Shown here piece by piece: positions 8,412-16,706 of a stretch of 64,000 nucleotides of DNA. The notes beneath the pieces were generated by a model. That model was not told the DNA's origin and searched no databases. It worked only from the letters and a program-made list of their open reading frames with translations. The stretch covers positions 1,116,001 through 1,180,000 of the forward strand of contig CAWINT010000002.1 in NCBI GenBank assembly GCA_963837515.1, read 5' to 3'. The first letter of the stretch is position 1; every line of letters starts with the position of its first letter. Origin of the DNA: RYN-230 sp963837515. GTDB taxonomy: Bacteria > Actinomycetota > Actinomycetes > Streptosporangiales > Streptosporangiaceae. Made by a program: the position numbers and the translations under genes.

Positions 8412-9907
8412 TCGCCGTGCTGCTGCTGGCCGCAAAATCCGTGCTGGTGGCGTTCGTCCTGGCCGGGATGATCCCGCTGCTGGTGGCGGACTATCAGTTC
8501 CTGCTCGTCGGGCTGCATTTCCGGCGGCTGCATTACGCCCGCAGCGCGCCCTGGTTCCCGCGCACCGCGATCCTGATCCCGGCGTGGAACGAGGAGGCGG
8601 TTATCGGGGCGTCTATCGACCGGCTGATGCTGCTCGACTACCCGCGCGACGCGTTGCGCATCTACGTGGTGGACGACGCCAGCACCGACGCGACCCCCGA
8701 GGTGGTGGCGGCCAAGGTGGTCCAGTATCCGGGAAACGTCAGGCACCTGCGCCGGGACAAGGGCGGCGAGGGCAAGGCCGTCACCCTCAACCACGGTCTG
8801 GCCGTGATTCTCGCCGACGACTGGATGCAGGCTGTGCTGATCATGGACTCGGACGTCATCTACGAGCCCAGCTCGCTGCGCCGGATGGCCCGGCATCTGG
8901 CCGATCCCCAGGTTGGTTCCGTTACCGCCTACATCAAGGAAGGCAGCCGGCCAGGCAACTACATGACCCGGTTCATCGGCTACGAGTACATCACCGCCCA
9001 GGGCGCGGCCCGGCGCAGCCAGGACGTGCTGGGGGTGATCGCCTGCCTGGCGGGTGGGGCGCAGCTGCACTCCCGGGCCAACATCGAGGCGCTGGGGGGC
9101 CAGATCGACTCCAGCACCCTGGCCGAGGACACCGTGACCACGTTCGAGACGCAGCGGGCCGGGCGCCACGTCATCTTCGAGCCGCACGCCACGGTATGGG
9201 CCGAGGAGCCGGGCAGCATCGGTGCGCTGTGGAAGCAGCGGCTGCGCTGGGCCCGTGGCAACATCCAGGTGACCGGGCGGTTCAAGCGGATCTGGTTCCG
9301 TCCGCAGCGCGGCAACCGGCTGGGCAGCATGACGTTCGGCCTGCTGTGGTTCTGCGTGCTGCTGCTGCCGGTGTTCATGGTTCTGGCTTCGGCCTCACTG
9401 GTCACCCTGTTCTTCATCGACTATCAGCTGGCCTGGAACGTGTTCCACGCGCTGTGGCTGACCAACGTGATCACCTATGTGTTCATTACCAGCTACAGCC
9501 TGCTCATCGACCCGGGGGTGGGGCGGCGCACCTGGAAGGAAGGGCTGCTGTTCCCCGGGGCGGTGAGCGTGGCCATCCTGCTGGCGGCGGTGATTCCCGC
9601 CCCGATGAGCTGGCTGGGTCACGAGCTGGCCGGGGCCGCGGGCTTCGCGGTCACCCCGGTCTGGGTGAAAAGCGTGGAGCTGTTCACCTACGTCTGGCTG
9701 GCCGGCTGCATGGGGGTCGCGTTCCTGGGCAAGATCGCCGAATCCCGGCGGTTCGGCCGCTTCCTCAGCCCTTTGTTCGTCTACATCGGTGGTTACGGCC
9801 CATTGCTGTGCGCGGTCACCACGGCCGCGTACGTGAAGGAATTCCGCCACACCGAGGTGCGCTGGGAGAAGACGGAAAAGACCGGCAAGGTGGCGGCCCC
9901 GACATGA
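8408..9907 (+). CDS. Membrane GT2 glycosyltransferase (synthase type)
   Basis: This 499-residue integral membrane protein has an N-terminal hydrophobic segment and a cytoplasmic GT-A domain with TAILIPAWNEEAVIG, VVDDAST near 87, MDSD near 146, AEDT near 240 and the processive-synthase signature QRLRW at about 277-281. About five transmembrane helices follow. This is the cellulose/hyaluronan/poly-GlcNAc synthase fold, which extends and usually translocates a beta-linked glycan. The GTG overlaps the PHP stop. Pairing a processive synthase with an N-deacetylase recalls poly-GlcNAc systems, although here the deacetylase is cytoplasmic and receiver-gated. The sugar donor is not predictable. Confidence 0.88.
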   Translation: MIAVLLLAAKSVLVAFVLAGMIPLLVADYQFLLVGLHFRRLHYARSAPWFPRTAILIPAWNEEAVIGASIDRLMLLDYPRDALRIYVVDDASTDATPEVVAAKVVQYPGNVRHLRRDKGGEGKAVTLNHGLAVILADDWMQAVLIMDSDVIYEPSSLRRMARHLADPQVGSVTAYIKEGSRPGNYMTRFIGYEYITAQGAARRSQDVLGVIACLAGGAQLHSRANIEALGGQIDSSTLAEDTVTTFETQRAGRHVIFEPHATVWAEEPGSIGALWKQRLRWARGNIQVTGRFKRIWFRPQRGNRLGSMTFGLLWFCVLLLPVFMVLASASLVTLFFIDYQLAWNVFHALWLTNVITYVFITSYSLLIDPGVGRRTWKEGLLFPGAVSVAILLAAVIPAPMSWLGHELAGAAGFAVTPVWVKSVELFTYVWLAGCMGVAFLGKIAESRRFGRFLSPLFVYIGGYGPLLCAVTTAAYVKEFRHTEVRWEKTEKTGKVAAPT

Positions 9908-10110
9908 CCCGGCTCCCGCCGGAGCCCGGGCCGGCCACCCCGGGCCCGCCGCGGCGGCCAGGGGCCGCCGCGGATCCGCGGCAGCAGCGGCTGTTTGACG
10001 ATGAAGTCGCGGACGCGACCCGCTACGAGCGCGGCCTGGCGGTCAAGTGTGTGCTCTGCCTCGTCCTGGTCGCCGTGGTAGTGACCTTGCGGATGCTGTT
10101 CCTCGGCTGA
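9904..10110 (+). CDS. Small single-pass membrane protein of the synthase operon
   Basis: The 68-residue protein starts at an ATG overlapping the GT2 stop (ATGA). Its first 25 residues are Pro-rich. A charged stretch with FDDEVADATRYERG follows, then one C-terminal membrane helix (VLCLVLVAVVVTLRMLFLG). No family is recognised. Its coupling to the synthase suggests an accessory subunit, as small membrane partners often accompany processive synthases. Confidence 0.7.
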   Translation: MTRLPPEPGPATPGPPRRPGAAADPRQQRLFDDEVADATRYERGLAVKCVLCLVLVAVVVTLRMLFLG

Positions 10111-10242
10111 TCGGCCGGCGCGGCGGCCCGGGGCCGCCCAGCCGGCGGCCTGGCCGCCGGGGAAGGTTCACCGCACCGCCCGTTTCAGGCTGTCCGCACC
10201 GGGCACGCCGTGCAGCAAGGCCGAGCAGCAAAGGAGGTGGAG

Positions 10243-10644
10243 ATGCCCGATCCCGACGCCTCTCGCCAGGTGGAGATCAAGGACGGCGAGGAGATCGTGG
10301 CGACGGCCCACGTCTCCAAGCGCGACGAGGCCACCGCCCGCGCCTCGCTGCTCCCGCCGTCCGGGCATGTGCCCCCGGACAGCCGGGCCAGCCTGGTGGA
10401 CGCGGTGGTGGAGACGCCGGAAGTGCAGCAGAGCCGCCGCCTGGAGGCCACCGTGCCGCTGGGCGACAGCGTCGCGCTGGACCGGATCCGGGAGCGCACC
10501 GAGGAGGCCAGCACCCGCCCGGCCGGGGCCACCGCGCTGGTCAACGCGACCTTGCCCGGCGGGGAGCCGGCCTCGCCGCCCGAGGCATCACCCCCCAGCC
10601 CGCCGCCCGCCAGCGGCGCTCCCGGCCCGGAGCCGACATCCTGA
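10243..10644 (+). CDS. Hypothetical acidic, proline-tailed protein
   Basis: The 133-residue protein starts at an ATG with an ideal AAAGGAGGTG (10231-10239), so it is probably expressed. Residues 1-75 are polar (EIKDGEEIVATAHVSKRDEA), and the last 40 are Pro/Ser/Ala-rich and probably disordered. There is no signal peptide, membrane segment or recognised domain. It lies 132 bases after the operon above and may be its last gene. Confidence 0.6.
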   Translation: MPDPDASRQVEIKDGEEIVATAHVSKRDEATARASLLPPSGHVPPDSRASLVDAVVETPEVQQSRRLEATVPLGDSVALDRIRERTEEASTRPAGATALVNATLPGGEPASPPEASPPSPPPASGAPGPEPTS

Positions 10645-10651
10645 CCGGCCG

Positions 10652-10916
10652 GTGACGGCCTGGATCGGCACGTCCGGCTGGGGCTACCCGCACCGGCACC
10701 CCAAGCTGTACCCGCCCGGGCTGCCCCCGGGCGGCCGGCTGGCCTGCTACGCGGCTGGACCATTTTCTCCAGCTGACGCCGGAATGGCTGCACACCGCCG
10801 TCGAGTTCCGCCATTCCAGCTGGCACTGCGAGGACGTTTTCGCCTATTTCAACAACGACGGCGCGGCGAATGCGGTGCGGGACGCCCGCGCCCTGCGCCT
10901 CCTGCTTGGCCAGTAA
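10652..10916 (+). pseudogene. DUF72 family remnant
   Basis: The first 34 codons (VTAWIGTSGWGYPHR) match the DUF72 N-terminus. In a different frame, the last 50 codons contain AVEFRHSSWH and then FAYFNNDGAANAVRDARALR, the mid-protein and C-terminal DUF72 motifs. Intact family members are about 240-280 residues. At least one large internal deletion, a frame change and a second deletion before the C-terminus are implied. Confidence 0.75.
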
Positions 10917-10956
10917 GCGCCGGGAACATTTCCGGGCTGCGCGCGATTATCTAACC

Positions 10957-13455
10957 GTGACCCTCGCCGACCTGCTGCCCGCCGACGCCGCCCCGGACGC
11001 GGTGTTCGACGCGTTCGTCGGCTGGGCCAAGGAGCAGGGCCTGGCCCTGTACCCGCACCAGGAAGAGGCCCTCATCGAGGTGGTGTCCGGGGCCAACGTG
11101 ATCCTGTCCACGCCGACCGGGTCCGGCAAGAGCCTGGTCGCCACCGGTGCCCATTTCGCTGCGCTGGCCGCTGGGCAGCGCACCTTCTACACCGCGCCGA
11201 TCAAGGCCCTGGTGTCGGAGAAGTTCTTCGCGCTGTGCGCCGCGTTCGGGCCCGCGCAGGTCGGGATGATGACCGGGGACGCCAGCGTGAACGCCACCGC
11301 GCCGATCATCTGCTGCACGGCTGAGGTGCTGGCCAGCATCGCGCTGCGGGACGGCGCGACCGCCGACGTCGGCCAGGTGGTGATGGACGAGTTTCACTTC
11401 TACGCCGACCCGGAGCGCGGCTGGGCCTGGCAGGTGCCCATCCTGGAACTGCCGCGGGCCCAGTTCCTCCTGATGTCGGCCACGCTTGGGGACGTCACCC
11501 GGTTCGAGGCCGACCTCACCCGGCGGACCGGCCGCCCCACCGCGGTGGTCCACTCGGCCGAGCGCCCGGTCCCGCTGCTGTACTCCTACGTGACCACGCC
11601 GCTGCACGAGACGCTGGAAGAACTGCTGCACACCCACCAGGCCCCGGTCTACGTGGTGCACTTCACCCAGGCCGCCGCGCTGGAGCAGGCCCAGGCGCTG
11701 ATGAGCGTGAACGTGTGCACCCGGGCGGAGAAGGACGAGATCGCCGCCATGATCGGCGGCTTCCGGTTCACCGCCGGGTTCGGCAAGACGCTGTCCCGGC
11801 TGGTCCGGCACGGCATCGGGGTGCACCACGCCGGCCTGCTGCCCAAGTACCGGCGGCTGGTGGAGACCTTGGCCCAGGCCGGCCTGCTCAAGGTCATCTG
11901 CGGCACCGACACGCTGGGGGTGGGCATCAACGTGCCGATCCGCACCGTGGTGTTCACCGCGCTGTCCAAGTACGACGGGTCGAAGACCCGGCTGCTGCAG
12001 GCCCGGGAGTTCCACCAGATCGCCGGGCGGGCCGGGCGGGCCGGCTTCGACACCACCGGGCGGGTGGTGGTGCAGGCCCCCGAGCACGTCATCGAGAACG
12101 AGAAGGCGCTGGCCAAGGCGGGTGACGACCCGAAGAAGCGGCGCAAGGTGGTGCGCAAGAAGCCGCCCGAGGGGTTCGTGTCCTGGGGCCAGCCCACCTT
12201 CGACCGGCTGGTCGCGGCCGACCCGGAGCCGCTCAACTCCAGCTTCAAGGTCACCCACGCCATGCTGCTGAACGTGATCAGCCGCCCGGGGGACGCCTTC
12301 CCGGCCATGCGGCACCTGCTCACCGACAACCACGAGGACCGCGCCGCGCAGCGGCGGCACATCCACCAGGCCATCGCCATCTACCGGGCCCTGCTGGCCG
12401 GGGGCGTGGTCGAGCGGCTGGCCGAGCCGGACGAGCAGGGCCGGCTGGCCCGGCTGACCGTGGACCTGCAGTTCGACTTCGCGCTGAACCAGCCGCTGTC
12501 CCCGCTGGCGCTGGCCGCCGTCGACCTGCTGGACCGCGAATCCCCGGCCTACCCGCTGGACGTGGTGTCGGTCATCGAGGCCACCCTGGACAACCCGCGG
12601 CCGGTGCTGTCCGCGCAGCAGTTCCGCGCCCGCGGCGAGGCGGTGGCGCAGATGAAGGCCGACGGCATCGACTACGACACCCGCATGGACCTGCTGGAGT
12701 CGGTGAGCTATCCGCGGCCGCTGGCCGACGTGCTGGAGGCCGCGTACGGGATGTACCGGCGGGGCCACCCGTGGGTCGCCGACTATGAGCTGGCCCCGAA
12801 GTCCGTGGTCCGGGACATGTATGAGCGCGCCATGACGTTCGTTGAGTATGTCGGGTTTTACGGGCTGTCCCGCTCGGAGGGCCTGGTGCTGCGGTACCTG
12901 GCCGACGCCTACAAGGCGCTGAAGCAGACCGTGCCGGACGAGGCCAAGACCGAGGAACTGGCCGACCTCATCGAATGGCTCGGTGAGCTGGTCCGCCAGG
13001 TGGACTCCAGCCTGCTGGACGAGTGGGAGCGCCTCCGCGACCCGGCCGCCGCTCCCGGGCCCGAGGTGCCCGCCGGGCCGCCGCCGGTGACCGCCAACCC
13101 GCGCGCGTTCCGGGTCCTGGTCCGCAACGCGCTGTTCCGCCGGGTGGAACTGGCCGCGCTCGGCCACTACGACGAACTCGGCGCGCTCGACGCCGAGGCG
13201 GGCTGGGACGCCGCCGCCTGGGAGGCGGCCATCGAGCCGTACTTCGACGTGCACGACGAGATCGGCACCGGCCCCGACGCGCGCGGCCCGGCGCTGCTGA
13301 TCATCGAGGAGGGCGGGGACCGCTGGCGGGTCCGGCAGATCTTCGACGACCCGGCCGGCGACCACGACTGGGGTTTCTCCGCCGAGGTCGACCTGCCCGC
13401 CTCGGCCGAGGTGGGCGAGGCCGTCCTCCGGGTCACCGCCGTCGGCCAGCTGTAA
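10957..13455 (+). CDS. Ski2-like DEAD/DEAH-box helicase with C-terminal DUF3516
   Basis: This superfamily 2 helicase of about 832 residues has motif I STPTGSGKS (near 52), motif II DEFH (near 144), SAT (near 173) and motif VI HQIAGRAGRAGFDT (near 353). A long C-terminal region matches the actinobacterial DUF3516 arrangement. It probably remodels RNA or RNP. The upstream frame is open but lies in the DUF72 remnant. GTG at 10957 is chosen because the conserved sequence begins there, and GATTAT (10945-10950) lies six bases upstream, consistent with a leaderless mRNA. It converges on the secreted protein across a tandem terminator repeat. Confidence 0.88.
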   Translation: MTLADLLPADAAPDAVFDAFVGWAKEQGLALYPHQEEALIEVVSGANVILSTPTGSGKSLVATGAHFAALAAGQRTFYTAPIKALVSEKFFALCAAFGPAQVGMMTGDASVNATAPIICCTAEVLASIALRDGATADVGQVVMDEFHFYADPERGWAWQVPILELPRAQFLLMSATLGDVTRFEADLTRRTGRPTAVVHSAERPVPLLYSYVTTPLHETLEELLHTHQAPVYVVHFTQAAALEQAQALMSVNVCTRAEKDEIAAMIGGFRFTAGFGKTLSRLVRHGIGVHHAGLLPKYRRLVETLAQAGLLKVICGTDTLGVGINVPIRTVVFTALSKYDGSKTRLLQAREFHQIAGRAGRAGFDTTGRVVVQAPEHVIENEKALAKAGDDPKKRRKVVRKKPPEGFVSWGQPTFDRLVAADPEPLNSSFKVTHAMLLNVISRPGDAFPAMRHLLTDNHEDRAAQRRHIHQAIAIYRALLAGGVVERLAEPDEQGRLARLTVDLQFDFALNQPLSPLALAAVDLLDRESPAYPLDVVSVIEATLDNPRPVLSAQQFRARGEAVAQMKADGIDYDTRMDLLESVSYPRPLADVLEAAYGMYRRGHPWVADYELAPKSVVRDMYERAMTFVEYVGFYGLSRSEGLVLRYLADAYKALKQTVPDEAKTEELADLIEWLGELVRQVDSSLLDEWERLRDPAAAPGPEVPAGPPPVTANPRAFRVLVRNALFRRVELAALGHYDELGALDAEAGWDAAAWEAAIEPYFDVHDEIGTGPDARGPALLIIEEGGDRWRVRQIFDDPAGDHDWGFSAEVDLPASAEVGEAVLRVTAVGQL

Positions 13456-13675
13456 TGCCCGGGGGGGCGACCCCCCTGGACCCCCCGGGATCACCGGCTC
13501 AGCGAGACCCGGCTTCGCCGGGCCTCCCTTCGCCGGTCAAATGCCCGGGGGGGCGACCCCCCTGGACCCCCCGGGATCACCGGCTCAGCGAGACCCGGCT
13601 TCGCCGGGCCTCCCTTCGCCGGTCAAATGCCCGGGGGGGCGACCCCCCTGGACCCCCCGGGATCACCGGCTCAGC
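13455..13675. repeat. 86-bp tandem repeat, about 2.6 copies, terminator-like
   Basis: Units start at 13455, 13541 and 13627 with an exact 86-bp period and, by eye, no differences. Each carries a GGGGGG-GCGA-CCCCCC hairpin, a CCCCCCGGG tract, ACCGGCTCAGC and a CCCGGCTTCGCCGGG hairpin. The third unit is truncated at the 3' end of the minus-strand gene, whose stop (13671-13673) it supplies. The array fills the gap between two convergent genes. Confidence 0.85.
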
Positions 13676-16373
13676 TTGCGGTGCCTACCAGGTGGATCAC
13701 GGCGGTGTGCCGGCCCAGCGCATCCGTCCAGGCCAGCTGGTAGTTGTCGGTGAACGTGCCGCGCCGCGGCGGGCGGAAGGTCAGCTGCAGGGTCAGGCTG
13801 GTGCCAGGCACCATGGGCAGCCCCCGGTACACCGAGAACACGTTCCCGAACGGCACCGCCAGCCGGCTGGTACCCGCCACCGTGGCCGGCAGGTTCCCGG
13901 TGTTGCTGACGGTCACGAACGCGGTGGCCAGCTGCCCCGGCCGCACCGGGCCGAACTTGACGATGCTGGTAGACGGGCGGAGCCGGCTGACCGGCGGCCG
14001 CCCGGTGCCGCGCAGCGCGATCGTGGCCGCGGGGCCGGCCGAGCCCGCGATGGTGATCTGCCCAGTGGCCGGGCCAGCGCTGTCCGGGGTGTAGGTCACC
14101 TGGACCACGATGGCCTGGCCGGGCTGCAGCACAGTGCCCACCGGGGGCAGGGCGGTGGCGCTGAACGGGCCAGCCGGGCCAGTGACGCTGGTCACCGTCT
14201 CGGCGGCGGTGCCGCCGTTGGTGACGACGACGTTCATCGGCAGCGCGGTGCCCACCGGCACGCTGGGCACCGCCTGGTCGGTCAGCCCGAAGGCCAGGCT
14301 GCCCGGGCTGGCGAACAGGCCGGCCCGGGTCCCCTCGGCGGACAGCGGCACGTCCAGCGTCGGGCCGCCGCCCAGGGCCGCGCCGGTCACGCTGAAGGCC
14401 AGCGTTCCGGTCAGCCCGCCGGGGGCGGCCGGGATGAACCGGACCGCGGCGTGCAGCGACTCACCGCGGCGCAGCGTCACCGGGAAGCGGGCGGCCCGCC
14501 CGGCGCGGCCGCCCGGCCCGGCGCGGCCGGCGGGCCTGGAAACGGTCACCCCGGACACGCGGAACGTGCCCGGCCCGGCGGCGCTGGCGCTCACCCCGCG
14601 CACCGTGACCCGCGCCGCGGCGGTCACCGTGACCTGCCGGACGGCGCTGCTGCCCACCGGGGCCGGCGGGAAGGCGACCTGCGCGGCGGGGCCGAGGGCC
14701 GGGCGGCTGCGCAGGCCGAACGCGAGCAGGTGCCCGCTCCGGGTGCCGACGTACACCCGGCCGCCCGCGGTGGCCGGAGTGCTGAACTTGGCGGCCTGGC
14801 CGAGCCGGCCGGACCAGAGCGGGTGCATCGTGCACGGCCGGCGGCAGTGCCCGCCCGGGACGGCCCGGAAGGCGTTCAGCGTGCCGTCGGCACCCGTCGA
14901 GTTGCCGACCCGGACCACCCAGACCACCGCCGACCCCGGGCTGCTGCCGTGCGAAGTCACCACCGGGGAGCCGGAGGTGTACGGGAAGACGAACGAGCTG
15001 TTTCCCACGTCGGTGAGCGTCGGCCGGCCCGCCCGGAGCAGCCGGAACTTGAGGTAGCGCAGGTAGTCGTCCTTGCCGACGTAGTACAGGTAGTCCTGGG
15101 ACCGGCCGGAGTTGCCCAGCGTCACCACGCGGGTATCGCCGAACGCGGCCGGGTGGCCCCACTGGCCGCCGAACGGGCCGGCCTGGCTGACCGCCGCGTC
15201 CTGGCCGCCCGGGCCCTGCTCCCGGCCGCCCAGCTGGCTGGCGTCGAGCAGGAACACCCGGCCGTCCTTGCCCGACTGGACCAGCAGGTGCGGCCGGCCG
15301 GGGGTGCCGAACGGCGCTCCGGCCGGGCCGCCGGAGCCGAAGTCGGCGTCGGCCGCGTCCAGCGCGGGGGCGTTGCGCGGGCTGAAGAAGTCCCGGGCCG
15401 TCAGGGCGCCGTAGCGGCCGACCGCCAGCCGGACCACCGCGTCGCCGAGCTGCCCCGGCGGCCGCGTGCCGGCCCCGGGGGCGGGGGAGATGCCGTTCCC
15501 GGAGGTGAAGTAGGCCCGCCCGGGCCCGTCGGACATCAGCCCGCCGCCGGACTGCCAGATACCGCCTTGCGCGGTGCTGAGCCCGGACTCGTCCGACCAC
15601 AGCCGCGCCTTCCCGGTGGACGGGTTGATGGCGGCCACGTAACCGACGTAGGGCTCGTGGTCACAATGCGAGCCGAACGCGGCCAGCACCCAGTGGCCGA
15701 GCAGCAACAGGGCCGGCCGCTGCAGCTGGCTGGGGGTTGAGAAGGTCAGCCGCGGGTCGTTCACCGGGTGGCCGCCGATGGCCACCCGCCGGGTGACGTG
15801 CCCGTTCACCGGGTTGACCGCGAACAGGTGGTAACCGGCGCCCCGGCCGCCGGGCCGCTGGGTCAGCGCTACCACGTCCACCATCCGGGTCCGTGGGTCG
15901 TAGACCGGGGTGCCGGTAACCCCCACCCGCGGCTGGAGGTCGCGACAGCCCGGCGCCTGGCCCGGGAGGCCCAGCCGGACGGACCAGTGCACCCGGCCGG
16001 TCACCGCGTCGATCCCGTACATCCAGTCCTGCTCGGTCGCCACGATCACCGTGCCGCCGACGACCAGAGGCTGCGCGTAGACCTGGCCCCGCACCGGGGT
16101 GCTGAACACCCGGCCGAACCGGCCGCTACCCAGCACCCCGGGCGACAGCCCGGGTTCGTCCCGGTCCCACCCGGTGCGCAGCGCGTCGTGCGCGCCGGTG
16201 ACCTCGGCACCGGGCGCCGCCGCCGGGACGGCCGTCCCGGCGGCGGCTCGCTGGGCCGTCCCTGCGCCGCTGGCGGCGGCGGTGCTGAACGTGATGGCGG
16301 CCGCGGCGGTGAGCCCGAGGGCGAGATACCGGCGCACCGGGCGCACCCGGCGGGCGGGATGGGGCGGGCGCAT
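13671..16373 (-). CDS. Secreted beta-propeller protein with Ig-like repeats
   Basis: The 900-residue protein has a signal peptide (RRYLALGLTAAAAITFSTAA, about 15-35). A PQQ/outer-membrane-assembly-like propeller follows (about 60-535, blades with GTVIVATEQDWMYGIDAVTG and GGRVYVGTRSGHLLAFG). Three Ig-like domains of the choice-of-anchor/HYDIN kind (about 545-900) end in the usual G-T-G or GTAS. There is no LPXTG motif or C-terminal helix, so it is probably released or wall-associated. Four cysteines around HCRRPCTMHP could form disulfides. The ATG has GGAGGTGG upstream. It stands alone; a binding or scaffold role outside the cell is inferred. Confidence 0.8.
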   Translation of the reverse strand: MRPPHPARRVRPVRRYLALGLTAAAAITFSTAAASGAGTAQRAAAGTAVPAAAPGAEVTGAHDALRTGWDRDEPGLSPGVLGSGRFGRVFSTPVRGQVYAQPLVVGGTVIVATEQDWMYGIDAVTGRVHWSVRLGLPGQAPGCRDLQPRVGVTGTPVYDPRTRMVDVVALTQRPGGRGAGYHLFAVNPVNGHVTRRVAIGGHPVNDPRLTFSTPSQLQRPALLLLGHWVLAAFGSHCDHEPYVGYVAAINPSTGKARLWSDESGLSTAQGGIWQSGGGLMSDGPGRAYFTSGNGISPAPGAGTRPPGQLGDAVVRLAVGRYGALTARDFFSPRNAPALDAADADFGSGGPAGAPFGTPGRPHLLVQSGKDGRVFLLDASQLGGREQGPGGQDAAVSQAGPFGGQWGHPAAFGDTRVVTLGNSGRSQDYLYYVGKDDYLRYLKFRLLRAGRPTLTDVGNSSFVFPYTSGSPVVTSHGSSPGSAVVWVVRVGNSTGADGTLNAFRAVPGGHCRRPCTMHPLWSGRLGQAAKFSTPATAGGRVYVGTRSGHLLAFGLRSRPALGPAAQVAFPPAPVGSSAVRQVTVTAAARVTVRGVSASAAGPGTFRVSGVTVSRPAGRAGPGGRAGRAARFPVTLRRGESLHAAVRFIPAAPGGLTGTLAFSVTGAALGGGPTLDVPLSAEGTRAGLFASPGSLAFGLTDQAVPSVPVGTALPMNVVVTNGGTAAETVTSVTGPAGPFSATALPPVGTVLQPGQAIVVQVTYTPDSAGPATGQITIAGSAGPAATIALRGTGRPPVSRLRPSTSIVKFGPVRPGQLATAFVTVSNTGNLPATVAGTSRLAVPFGNVFSVYRGLPMVPGTSLTLQLTFRPPRRGTFTDNYQLAWTDALGRHTAVIHLVGTAS

Positions 16374-16419
16374 CGGGCCACCTCCGGACCGGCAGGCACC
16401 TGGCCGCCGCGTGACTGTT

Positions 16420-16455
16420 TTGACTACTCAGAGTGGATACATATTTAACTCAGAG
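16420..16455. promoter_or_regulatory. Promoter region with direct repeats
   Basis: In a small AT-rich island, TTGACT (16420-16425) is followed after 16 bases by TATTTA (16442-16447), reading toward sbcD. ACTCAGAG occurs twice (16427 and 16448), 21 bases apart or two helical turns, as expected for a regulator binding one DNA face. The island also serves as upstream region for the minus-strand secreted protein. Confidence 0.4.
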
Positions 16456-16497
16456 ATGACGGGTGGCAGCGCCGGCGCGCCGGCGGGTGTGACCAGG

Positions 16498-16602
16498 GCG
16501 GGGGGTTCCGGGGGGTTCCGGGGGTTCCGGGGGTCCGGGGGGTCGTCCCCCCGGGTATCCGGCCGGGAGGCGGGGTTCCGGGGGGTCGTCCCCCGGGCTG
16601 AC
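16498..16602. repeat. GC-rich hairpin element, diverged copy C
   Basis: Short direct repeats of GGGGTTCCG are followed by two GGGGGGTCGTCCCCC hairpins, near 16536-16555 and 16577-16599. Read on the minus strand it resembles copy A at 853. It occupies most of the leader between the promoter island and sbcD; nothing else is seen between 16374 and 16706. Confidence 0.5.
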
Positions 16603-16706
16603 ACCGCGACACGCGGAGCGGGCCGCAATCACCGGTGATGTCGCATCCGTGCGGGACCATGGCCACGTACCGGCGGACCGCCTGCGATCGGAGCGCTCCC
16701 CCTTCG

